Assembly: GCF_035083965.1 (NCBI RefSeq)
Contig: NC_089731.1
Span: forward strand, 5,183,501-5,247,500
DNA length: 64,000 nt
From: Branchiostoma lanceolatum
Taxonomy: Eukaryota; Chordata; Leptocardii; Amphioxiformes; Branchiostomatidae
Reading direction: 5' to 3'
Each line of letters opens with the position of its first letter. The stretch's first letter is position 1. Of this stretch, positions 11,965-22,048 are shown in pieces. The translations under genes were made by a program, and so were the position numbers. Below the pieces are notes generated by a model. The model ran no database searches. It saw only the letters and a list, made by a program, of their open reading frames with translations, and was not told the origin of the DNA.

Positions 11965-14320
11965 TCACGTACAGTTACTCATTCCTTTACATCTCTTTGC
12001 CAATGACAAGACAGCTCTCTTTACAAGGGCTTCTTGGAGTTTGTACAGCCTTTGGGGCGAACCTTTATCCTGAATGTGCTTATCATATATCACCATAGCT
12101 TCTTCCTTTGCTGTGTCTGTGACCTCACTAAGAAACTGGCTCGCCTGTGCCTCGGTCAGTGGGACCTGTCTGGAGATGTCTGTCCAGTTCCCGACTTGTA
12201 ACGTCCGTCGCACGAGGTCTGCAGTTTCTGGAAAACACGATATTTAGATTCAAAGAGTGATCAACGTCAAGAAAAGTCTTCTATCTAATATATACGGTTT
12301 AAAGAATCGTTGTATAGGGCGAAGCCAAGGAGGATGGTGGTGTGAGGGTGGTCATGATCCAGTATTGGTGTTTTGAAAAACAGATTAAGAAAGGTTGACA
12401 TCATGTGGGGGGGGGGGGTATACAGAACGACTGAAATCATCAACATCTTGTCTAAAGATTTTAACAGACCCCGACCGTCCGACCTTCTTAGTCTGTCCCT
12501 ATGGACAATAAAAGCAATAAATTACTCGGATGTTGATAGAAGGATATCAGTATAAATAAATGATATATAACGAATAACCAAGGAGAGCATCATAAGAAAT
12601 ATACAAATACATGTTTACCTTAACGCATTCCTATTTCAAAGACCATAAAGAGGGGTAAAGAATTAATCACCTTGGAAAAATGTGAATTATCAGTTGTCAG
12701 AGGAAATAAAACATTAAACCCTTACGTTTTGCGAAGTTTTGCCGCCCTGCACTTCTAACTTCTCTGACGTAGGCTCGATATTCCTCCGGTGATTCGCGGC
12801 TTGGATCAGGGTCTGTTTGACGGTCGACACCAGCTGTTGTCCCCGGCTCTGAACCCTGCAACAGACATAATGATCTAACAATTAGTCTTGATTCGATCCT
12901 ATTACTAGTATAACAGATTTTACTGCAAAGTCGTCCCCGTAGACTAATTGCAATGATAGTGTACAAGCATAAAGTGAAAGGAAAAATACACATGAACAAT
13001 GAAGGCTACTTTGCTATGATCCTATGTGCTACGTTTACGTTACCAATTCGTGGTTTACGTCTTCGTTGAAAACAGTACCAAGGAAAGCCACTAGGGGGCC
13101 CAAAATCTAATCGTTTCTTCGTCCTGCCAACGCCGAGCAACGTACCATAATATCATAAAGATCTATCCACAAATTTGTGAGTAATGCTTTCCACAGGTAG
13201 ACAGACAGACGGAGAGACAAACAGACGGACAGACAGACACACGAACAACGGCACCGAAAACATAACCTTCTTGGTGAATGTAACAACAGAATATCGACAT
13301 TTCTTACTTCGTTCCCAGTGTGGTTTTCCCGCTGTACGACCGCAACTGTTCGGCGTAGTTTGCAAGTGGCTGGGACATTCTTTATGACGGACACACATGG
13401 CCCGTCTACATGGATACAAGTCTGTATGGGTTGTTTTTCACAGGTAGCTTCCACGGTCACTTTTCCACCTTGCAGATGATTTCTTTTTGCTTTTATGTCA
13501 GTAAAAGAAATGTTTGCCAGCTCGATGTTCTCACTCGCTGGTGAGTTGTAGATTGTGTTCCTTCTCTCGATTTCAATGTCATCCTCACGGATGTGTTGTT
13601 GTTGTGGCCAGCTGTGGCATAGAGTTTGTCGGGCGATCTTTGTTCGAACACGATGCTGACCACTGTGTGTTCGGATTAACACTGTGAGCGAGCCTTCCCG
13701 TGACGGTGTGCCCTCTTCCGCCTCATGCCAGAACTGCACGTCGTCTTCTGTAGACTCGTCATTGGGGTTGGCACTTCCACTTTCATCGGAGTGAGTCCCA
13801 CACCTTGTCAAGTGGACACATAACACAGCGTAAGAACCAGAAAAACAAAAGATGATACATAGATAGGCAATTCACCGATATTTTGCCCCAAGTTGCAATC
13901 CATGCTTGAGACTATAGCGGCCGGACACGGTATCACGACGGGCGGATATGCCGACCGGGCCCGAATACCAGCAAAAAAGAAGAAGTTAAGATAAGATAGA
14001 GTCACGAGGCTTTGGTAGCATGTAATATCTAGAAGTAGGATATGTGCGTGTAAAACCAGTGTAAAGCCAAGGGCGATCCAGTATTGCCGGGCGCCCTAAT
14101 TTGGGGCGAGATGATAGTAAATATTTGGGGCGAGTTGGACTTGGCGCGGCTCGTCTAGAAATCAATACGCGTGATGGAATATTCAAGCTAATGTACTACT
14201 TTGGTACAGAAATACCAAAATATTGCACGAGAGCTACTTGATGAGGTTTTCATCACAGTTAGTACTTGTACAACGTATCTACAAAATGACTTACCTGTGC
14301 TGGCTGTCGCAACCAGTCAT
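11965..14320 (-). CDS. Death-domain-like protein, 304 aa, four exons
   Basis: In transcript order the exons are 14320-14295, 13803-13308, 12855-12726 and 12227-11965 (stop). They total 915 nt with every phase matching, and the first donor is a strong CAG|GTAAGT. The ATG has A at -3 and lies about 130 nt downstream of a TATA box. The N-terminal half is acidic (DESTEDDVQFWHEAEEG) followed by a beta-rich-looking segment (QGGKVTVEATCEKQPIQ) that I do not recognise. The last ~85 residues fit a death-domain pattern: WTDISRQ, then LTEAQ, then a helix with IYDKHIQDKGSPQRL, ending KLQEALVKRAVLSLAKRC. No signal peptide or membrane segment is visible. Death domains mediate adaptor assembly in apoptosis and NF-kB signalling; partners are unknown here. 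The domain call rests on pattern only and could be another helical death-fold. Intron 2 contains a dispersed repeat at about 13085-13250. Confidence 0.6.
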
Positions 14321-14431
14321 GATAACCTCTGGTCTGTGGTATGACTCTATTAGGTGCTTTTATACTAAGACTGCTGAAACGGACTATGATCATGTCATGA
14401 TAAAAAAAGAAGTGAGTTTCGGAGGCGGCCC

Positions 14432-14680
14432 AAAAAGAGGAAGTGTTCCGTGTTTATAAAGGGACCTGACCAATGTGGGTTTCTATGGGCGGAGCGAAAA
14501 GAGGAACTGTATAGAAACTCAAAACAACTGGAAAGGAACAGAAAGAGGAAGTGACAAAGGTCAAACGTTATGAAGTTTCGGAGGCGGAGCAAAAAAGGGA
14601 AGTGAGTCGAGTGATTGGTCGGCAGTGTGAGCACCTCTGGCCCATGACGTCACGGCAAACACCGGGCATGGGGATTCCCC
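14432..14680. promoter_or_regulatory. Regulatory module A: PU.1/ETS-like sites, CRE and kappaB palindrome
   Basis: PU.1-type words (core AAAAAGAGGAAGTG) are at 14432-14445, 14496-14509 (GAAAAGAGGAACTG), 14540-14553 and 14591-14604 (GGGAAGTG variant). Three of them follow a GGAGGCGG or GGGCGG word. A consensus CRE, TGACGTCA, is at 14645-14652, and a perfect palindromic kappaB word, GGGGATTCCCC, at 14670-14680. A GAG|GTAAGG donor at 14793/14794 on the + strand could end an untranslated exon of the downstream IAP gene, so the module may work in both directions. Factor names come from vertebrate consensus motifs; binding is inference. Confidence 0.5.
14453..14460 (-). promoter_or_regulatory. TATA box TTTATAAA of the death-domain gene
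   Basis: The octamer is palindromic. It lies about 130 bp upstream of the minus-strand ATG (14320), leaving room for a short 5'UTR. Three of the PU.1-like sites, a CRE and a kappaB site lie on its upstream side. Confidence 0.5.
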
Positions 14681-14799
14681 TGTTCCACTTTTTACTAGTT
14701 CTTGGTTGGTCAGTCATTAGGCTTAAGATTTGCTGATTTTAATTACTTCAATCCTAATAAAATCAGCAACTTCCAGGTTACGGCGGGAGTGAGGTAAGG

Positions 14800-15235
14800 G
14801 CATTTACGTTTCTCATGATTTTACAAGGATTTGATGTGACACTCCTCCTATGTCTTGACTGTTCAGTGTTTTGATTTATTTGAATAATGGGAGCACAGTT
14901 TCAAGGAAGCAGTCATTGGAGAACGGCACTTTTCATAACCAGTACGCAAAGGACAGCGCTAATACGGCTTACAAAGAAGGAGGGTAGCTAAAAAAAGTAT
15001 AGCCACTGCAGTATACGATAATGATTTGCTTTGCTAATGAGCTGAATGGCCCCTGTTTGTAACAAATCTTGTATGCTTTAATCCCGCATTTCTCTGTTAA
15101 TTTCTTTTTTTGTGTAATTCTCATCGCTTAACATATAAAGACAGTTTATCTAACCTCATTGGTACGAATAGGCTTCAGACAAAAAGACAGGTGTAGCAAT
15201 TCACGGTGTGAAAGCTAGACTCAAGGATGATGTAA
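14800..15235. other. Spacer between modules A and B
   Basis: No gene or clear repeat seen. Confidence 0.4.
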
Positions 15236-15253
15236 TTTGTTTCGGAGGCCGAC

Positions 15254-15431
15254 CAAAAAGCGGAACTATCTTTGCTTGCAATGACACCTGAATGACGTTC
15301 AGCAAAAAGGGGAACTAACTGCTTTAGTGACTCATCAGGGCAAAGGAGACAAAAGGGATGCAGAGTACATGACGTAAAAAAAGAAAGGTACATGAACATG
15401 TAATCAAAATCCCCCTGCATTGGGATTTCCC
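15254..15431. promoter_or_regulatory. Regulatory module B: ETS-like sites and kappaB
   Basis: AAAAAGCGGAACT at about 15255-15267 follows the same TTTCGGAGGC lead as in module A, and AAAAAGGGGAACT is at 15304-15316. GGGATTTCCC, a full match to GGGRNWYYCC, is at 15422-15431. A + strand GAG|GTAAGA donor is at 15576/15577, 145 bp after the kappaB word, comparable to 113 bp in module A. It may be an alternative promoter of the IAP gene. Confidence 0.45.
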
Positions 15432-16097
15432 GCTATAGTTGGCAGATACTTGAGGCGGCTTATTTTCATATTACCGGTTTGTAAGGTCCCACAGTGGTCC
15501 GTGCTCTTTTCTCGATACTGTGTCGCATAGTAAGTCTATTACTGACAAGACCACAGTAAAGATCAAGGGCATCGAGGTAAGAGCTAGCTCTTTTCAGACA
15601 TTTCTACTTATCATGATGTTCCATACATATCGTTCGTCATGGGTTCTTTTTACCTGAAATGCCCCCGAGGGATAGTTCTAGGAGATTGAAATATTGCAAA
15701 TCGGCACTTTTATTGTTAGATTCAATACGGTCAATGATTACTCAGATCATATTCTGTGATGTACATAAATAACTTCGTGTTAGCTTTTAAAATAAATCAG
15801 CTGTCAGAAATATCTTTGGATATGTCAGAAGTATTTTTGGACACATCGGCAAAAGAACTTACGACAAGTTTCATACCATGAATTCTATATCCTCCATATT
15901 TTTACGTGATACTTTGACTAAAGTAGGTCTATTCTTACCGAATAATTTACTTGACCTATATAAAAAGATTATAACGGCTCTAGCACTCATACTTCTGAAA
16001 TTTGTAAAAATGTTCCATGGGTTCTTAAGTTGCACATATCAACTTATAAATCTCTGCAGGTAAGGGATCTACATGTGTGATTTCATGTCAATGACCT

Positions 16098-16435
16098 CAC
16101 GTGTGTTCGGTCGGGGTTTTCCAACAAAATGAGAAATGAACGACCTCATTTTGCGGCATCGCCCTGACTTGCCCACCGAACAATGAGTCATGGAAATGTT
16201 GTTTTCGTAACGCTACCTGAAAGTTCCTCTTTTGGTCTTCACCTGTCGAAACTTATTCTATTGTTCAATCATGGTGTTCCTCTTTTTCCTGTCAATCATT
16301 TTAAATACCCGCCCATAGATTCAATCTAAAAATACTGGGAGGGGAATTTACAAGAATGACGACTGCTTGTCACTATAAAAAAGGAAGTGCAAGATGGCCA
16401 TAGCGGCTATTCGTCACTTTGCTTGCGGTTTTCAG
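16098..16435 (+). promoter_or_regulatory. Regulatory module C and candidate first exon
   Basis: An E-box CACGTG is at 16098-16103 and a kappaB-like GGGGTTTTCC at 16113-16122. Inverted ETS-like words lie at about 16223-16234 and 16274-16288, and AAAAAAGGAAGTG at about 16378-16390. Immediately after, ATG at 16394 in good context (CAAGATGGCC) opens 14 codons up to a CAG|GTGCGT donor at 16435. That short frame does not fit the phase of the next IAP exon if the acceptor at 17737 is used, so it may be a uORF. The segment 16090-16195 is also partly palindromic. Confidence 0.4.
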
Positions 16436-16714
16436 GTGCGTAGGGTTTATGAGAGAGGGGCTTGGGCCGTTTTCGATACTTCAGGAAAGAAGAGTGTCTG
16501 TATGTCAAACATTACAAAACAGGTCTCTATTCTTACTGTTGATACTAACAGAATGCTTATTGAACTTTTCAGTTCTGAATTGACAAGCTCTTGCTGGAAA
16601 TAAGGACAGCCACTTCGACAAGTTTGAGAGTGCTATGCACTTCTTTTTGCTGAAGGTCAGTGGCTTACATTTACCCCCATGAAAAATGGAGGAATGGTTT
16701 TGTGTGCGTGTGTG

Positions 16715-16718
<4 letters not shown>

Positions 16719-16779
<61 letters not shown>
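16719..16779. repeat. (GT)n microsatellite
   Basis: About 28 uninterrupted TG units within the putative first intron or upstream region of the IAP gene. Confidence 0.95.
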
Positions 16780-16784
<5 letters not shown>

Positions 16785-17795
16785 AATACTTTTTTTAACT
16801 ATTCACTTGAATTTTTTTATTTTTTTCAATGGTAAACGTAGACCACCTCTCAGAATTTTAAGTTTTTAAAACTATGTTCCAAATTAAATGGACCATTCTA
16901 ACATTAGTGATGTTTTCAACAGTTAGATTTTCTCTTTATCATTACTTGTGTTGTAACATTCGTTTTTCAAATTTCAAATCTTTGTTCAAATCTGAATTCA
17001 AAGTGTTTACTCTATCATTAATGCATGACAATCAATGTAAGCACTTGACCGATACTGATATTTTAGGCAATAACAATGACAATACATGCATTCCACACTG
17101 CACAAATTTTGTTGAATAATCATGTACTTCTCCGATTCTTTACCTCCCACTACCCAGGACTGAAGCAGTCTCCATCTCCACGGCCTGTCAAAACTTTCAA
17201 GCAAGACACACTTAGGACAGAATCTTAGCTTCCTGGGACACCCAAACACAGTGAGATTCAAGAGGACGTTTCTATCACATGCCTACCCAGACTGACCATT
17301 ATTTGTGACCTTAACTGAACTCAGTGGGTATATGTGTACAATAAAGGTCATCATCCATTCATTATTCCACTAAAATCACCCATTAGAACACAAATCGAAT
17401 TGAAACCTGATAGCACCACAGGACCTCAGGGGAGAAAAAGGGAGGAGGGGCATACCGCCCAGCCTCTCAGGGAGTGTGGGTACCTGTGAGGTGCACACAT
17501 AAGCTTTGGCTTGGCGACAGAGCAAACGGGACAAAATAGAGAGCTCGACAAAAACGCCTTAAAACACGTCAAAAACCAGCCAGAGCCGAACCTCTGCTTG
17601 TAGAGTGAGTGACACCATCAACACTGGGGTACAGGACACACCAGCAGAAGTGTTGTCATCCTTTCTTTCATCAAGGGAAAATCTTGAGAGGATGACATGT
17701 TAGGATCACAGCATCCCCCTTCCTCTCCATCTCTCAGTGCCCAGCTATCACCAGTAGCCATCCAACCTCCCAACTTTCCTCCTCGCCATCGAGAA

Positions 17796-20700
17796 ATGTC
17801 TTCCGCCAGGCAACAATTCGTGAGTCCCATGCATACAGAAATGACAGACGAGCTGGCAAGGCTTAGATCTTTTCGACTGTGGCCACCTAGTGCTCCAGTC
17901 AGCCCACTGGCACTTGCTGAAGCAGGTTTCTTCTATACATGTAAGTAACATTATTGTATGTATGTGTTGTGCATGTGACTTCTTGTTTCATTCTAGGCAA
18001 GCATTTTCTCCTCAGTAAACTGATTCAATTTAAAACAGCATTTAGCACACTGTCTCTCTTCATTATTTCTATTGGTTACTAGGTTAGGCAGGAGGGAGAA
18101 GGTTAAAAGAATTTTCTATGATAAGTAAAATATGACTGAATCCACCATACATTCATGTCTTGTATTCACAACACACAAATTTATCATGATTGCAGATATA
18201 GCAGACCAGGTCAAATGTTTCTGGTGCGATGGAGGACTGAAAGACTGGGAGCCAGGGGACGACCCATGGGAGGAACATGCAAAATGGTACCCACAGTGTG
18301 AGTTCCTGCTGCAAAGGAAAGGAGAGGCCTTTGTGAGAGCGGTACAGGCCTCAAGATCACCTCTACTTAACCATCAAGGACAGCAAAATGTACAGGTATG
18401 CAACTTGCTACAGTTTGTATAACTTTGAATCAAAAAGAAAAATATTCATGACAAGTCCTATTCCAAAATTCATCTAGCTGCTTGAGTAGCTATCATCCTG
18501 CATTCATTATAAAGTTTATATCCATGCAGTTGTTGCCTTTGGTGCTAAATAGCATACCGATCAGTAGCTTTGTCTAATATCTTACCGACTTTTTAAGCCG
18601 CATTCTATTCTATGTAACACAGATGCACCTGTATCACAGTCAGCTGGGAATCAGTCTGCCCCTCAGCAGTGGGAAACACCAGGACAGGTTCGAGGTTCTT
18701 GTGCAAGTGAGCGACCGGGTCATGGTGGTGGACGTCGCCTCGGTGGAGTTCCTGGAGAATCCACCCTCCCCTGCCACAAAAAAGTAAGTTCACAACCATG
18801 TTAAGAAACGGTGAAGTTTTACAATCATAACTAGTGTTCCATTCAAAGCTTCTCTCTTAAGTATAGTACAGTAACAACAAATTATGCTATATACCCCACT
18901 CACATACATGTATCTAAGCTGCATGTGTATAAGCTATTTCTGGCTATAGACCTATCGTAGATTCCAAATTTCTAATTTCAAACAATAACTTATGTCAGCC
19001 CCTGGTCTTTGTGTATGCTTTGTATGGTTTTGTGTGGTATTACATATCTAAACTATTACAAATTCAGAAGTATAACTGTGTATTTTGAACATACAGACCG
19101 GTTGACATTCCTTTGGGGGTCCAGAAAGCTGTGATGGAGAGTCTACGAGAAGTTCTCTTCAAAAACAGCACAGAGTTTCCAGACCTTCCATGCCGGTACA
19201 AGCCAGGAGGAGTCTAGTGAGTTCATCTACAGTTCCATTTGAAACGTCTGTTGATATGTTAGTGCAAATTTTAAAGTAGCTTAGAAAATGACATCTTTCC
19301 AGTAAATTGATCAAAGAAAAATATGAGAGGTACAGAAAAACATTTGTGACCGCCAAAAAAGACGTTTGTGTACTTGAGTATCAGAGTTGTACGTACAAGG
19401 TCTGCCACTGTACAATCATAATCAAGTTGTCTAAACTCTTTGATGTAGGGGTGTTGGAAAATGTGTGAGTACTTTGATTTAATCAAGGCGGTGTTGAACC
19501 AAGACAACAGCACTGATCACTCTTTTTCTTTCACAATGCCTATCTAGTGAGCACAGACAAGACAGGACTAAAAAGGTGGTTGTGAGCTCTACTGCCCACG
19601 CCAACTTACAACGTGACACGGTCTTGGTAGCACCGATCAATGAGATGAGGACTGCAGACATCAACCAAATCACCTCAGCAAAGAAGGTAACTAAGAAACA
19701 CACACACACTAAGAGACACACTAACACACATACACATACCCAGACTAGAGAGAGAGAGAGAGCGGGAGAGGGAGAGGGAAAGAGAGAGGGGGAGAAAGAG
19801 AGAGAGAGGGGAGAAAGGAAGAGAGAGAGACAGAGAGAGATAGAGAGAGAGAAAGACAGAGGGAGGGAGAGAGAGAAACCGTGAGACAATTGCTAGCCAA
19901 AGACTCGTCATGCCAGCTGCCGACTGACTTTATTCTAATATTGACTCTGACCTTATATCCACCCCACAGGAGGACCTTGTCCCCACCAGTGATGTTCAGT
20001 ACTACGACATCGCGAGACTGTTGGACGATCTGGACAGGAGGTTCTTCTCCACTCTGGGACCAGACCCTCACCAGGTAAGGGGAGATAACAAACTTAAAGG
20101 TGTTAGAAAAGAATGTAGAAAACACAAGGTTTGAAAATAGCACAACAACAAAAAATAGTGCAAACTAAGGCTTTGGTTCACAAGTTCTTCTCATTTTTCT
20201 CATTTTTGAAAATATCTTTATAGCAATGTGCCATTGTGATAACATGTGCACCAGTCCTGTAATACATGTATCTTCATAGCTATTATTTGTCATTATAAGA
20301 ACAAATGTTTGGTGTATTGACCATATACTTGTATCCTCTTACACACAGATCTGTGCTGATCTGGCAAATATGCCAGTACCAAACCCCACTTGGACAGACA
20401 GAAGCAAGCTGCCAGTGGGTAAGTGTTACAGACCTGTACATACACATTTTTAGACTTTGATAATGATCTCTGATTTTCTGGCTTTAGCCAACCATGTCAA
20501 GTAAAATGAAAGACATAAAAAAGGAGTTTTGAAATCTGTCAAGACTCTTAATGGCCATACTCTTAATGTTACAAGTAATGCAGCTAGTTTAGTTCAAATA
20601 CTGCACCAAATAATAGACTGTAATTGTAACTGTTAAGCATCTCCATTGATGTCATATTTGAATATCAAAGAAAAAAAGGAGGCTTTAATAAAAGATTTAC

Positions 20701-21315
20701 TTACATTTGTCTACAGGTTGGCTTTCAGAACAAACCCTGCCGAGAGAGGTTTCCAGCGATGTCATCTCTCCACAGGCCAGAAACGCATTTGGGCCAGGCT
20801 ACATCCCAAAGTCGACAACATTCCTCCACACCGTGGACGAACGGGGTCTGAGACACGAGTCAAAAAGACTCGAAACCTTCTCAGATTGGCCTCAGCACGC
20901 TCCTGTCAAGTCGGAAGCCCTGGCTGCAGCTGGATTTTTCTACACTGGAAAAGGCGACAACACCCAGTGCTGCATCTGTGGGAATGTGATCAGCCACTGG
21001 AAGGAGGGGGATGACCCAGTGGTAAAACACTTCTACCTCTTCCCAGACTGTGAGTTCATACTGGGTTATGGTGTCGGGAACGTCCCGGTGTCATCATCGC
21101 TGGAATCCCAGCAGGAGACAGTCCCCTCAGAAGAGAGCGAGGTCGAGAGACTGAAGGAGGAAAGAATGTGCAAGATCTGTATGGAGGAGGAGACAGAGAT
21201 AGTGTTCGTGCCGTGTGGACACTTCGCAGTATGCCAGAACTGTTCCGCCAGTCTTCACTGCTGCCCTATCTGTAGGAAAGACATTGATAGAACTGTCAGA
21301 ACATACATGGCTTGA
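17796..21315 (+). CDS. Inhibitor-of-apoptosis protein: BIR, novel middle region, BIR, RING
   Basis: Eight exons: 17796-17940, 18196-18395, 18623-18783, 19097-19216, 19548-19686, 19970-20074, 20349-20418 and 20717-21315 (TGA). All phases match, giving 512 aa. The start at 17796 is chosen because a strong pyrimidine-tract acceptor ends at 17737 and 17796 is the first ATG after it; 17697 is an in-frame alternative adding 33 residues. BIR1 (about 20-90) has the zinc ligands in VKCFWC, EEHAKW and PQCEF, and keeps Trp-Glu in DPWEEH. BIR2 (about 364-430) has QCCIC, KHFYLF and PDCEF. The RING (about 465-500) runs [24 protein letters not shown], a C3HC4 E3 ligase typical of IAPs. Residues ~116-313 (exons 3-7) match no domain I know. 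IAPs bind caspases and ubiquitinate signalling partners; kappaB-like upstream modules fit known NF-kB induction of IAP genes. Confidence 0.9.
19746..19878. repeat. GA-rich simple repeat in IAP intron 5
   Basis: Purine tract dominated by AGAG and GGGAGA words. It produces spurious open frames on both strands. Confidence 0.9.
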
Positions 21316-21560
21316 TTCCGTAACTGCCTTGTCCTTATGGCATCAACTTATGGCATCGACTTAACCCACCACACTTATCCAGAAGAGTAAGGGTCCTTCC
21401 CGGTGTGAGTGGATCATATAAATCTGTCCGTATATACAGCTTGTACTGTTCATTACAAACCTTGTGTGTTACGCCATGAGTCGGTTTACCGGGCATGCAA
21501 TACAAACAAAGAAACAAACCTTATCAGACACTGCAGTTGCTGTTCGAAAGTGTGACTACA

Positions 21561-22035
21561 CAGTCCCAGCCCTTCTGCGAGTCGGATCGTCTTTATGAGT
21601 GTGGCGACCCGACCCATGGTAGGGCTGGAACCTTACCAGACACTGAAATTATTGTTTGTTAGTATGTATGATGTACACAGTCCTTCTGCTAGTTGGATCG
21701 TCTTTATGCGTGTGACGACCCGAACCGTGGTTGGACTGGAACCTTACCAGATGCTAAAGTTATTGTTTGTAAGTACATGTATGATGTACACAGTCCCAGC
21801 CCTTCTGCGAGTCGGATCGTCTTTAGTCCGTGGCGACCCGACCCGTAGTTGGACTGGAACCTTGTCAGACACTGAAATTATTGTGTTAGTATGTATGATG
21901 TACGCAGTCCTTCTGCTAGTTGGATCGTCTTTATGCGTGTGGCGACCCGACCCGTGGTTGGACTGGAACCTTACTAGATGCTAAAGTTATTGTTTGTAAG
22001 TACATGTATGATGTACTTAGTCCCAGCTCTTCTTC
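21561..22035 (+). repeat. ~114-bp tandem repeat in the IAP 3'UTR
   Basis: AGTCC(CAGCCC)TTCTGC(G/T)AGT(C/T)GGATCG recurs near 21561, 21678, 21791, 21905 and 22019. Units alternate between a long form with CAGCCC and a short form without it, giving a ~228-bp higher-order dimer. It ends at the poly(A) signal. Confidence 0.85.
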
Positions 22036-22042
22036 GAGTTGG

Positions 22043-22048
22043 AATAAA
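22043..22048 (+). terminator. Poly(A) signal AATAAA of the IAP gene
   Basis: Lies about 730 nt after the stop, directly after the last 3'UTR repeat unit. Confidence 0.5.

Noticed and set aside
13107-13307. Extension of the death-domain gene frame past 13308
   Set aside because: A GTAAGA donor at 13307 and exact phase to the next exon show this part is intron; it also runs into an ACAGACAG repeat.
19576-19884. Arg/Glu-rich frame and its Ser/Leu-rich antisense
   Set aside because: They run out of IAP exon 5 through the donor into an intronic GA repeat.
21595-21984. 129-codon frame after the IAP stop
   Set aside because: It reads a 3'UTR tandem repeat of non-triplet unit length; no start context or domain.
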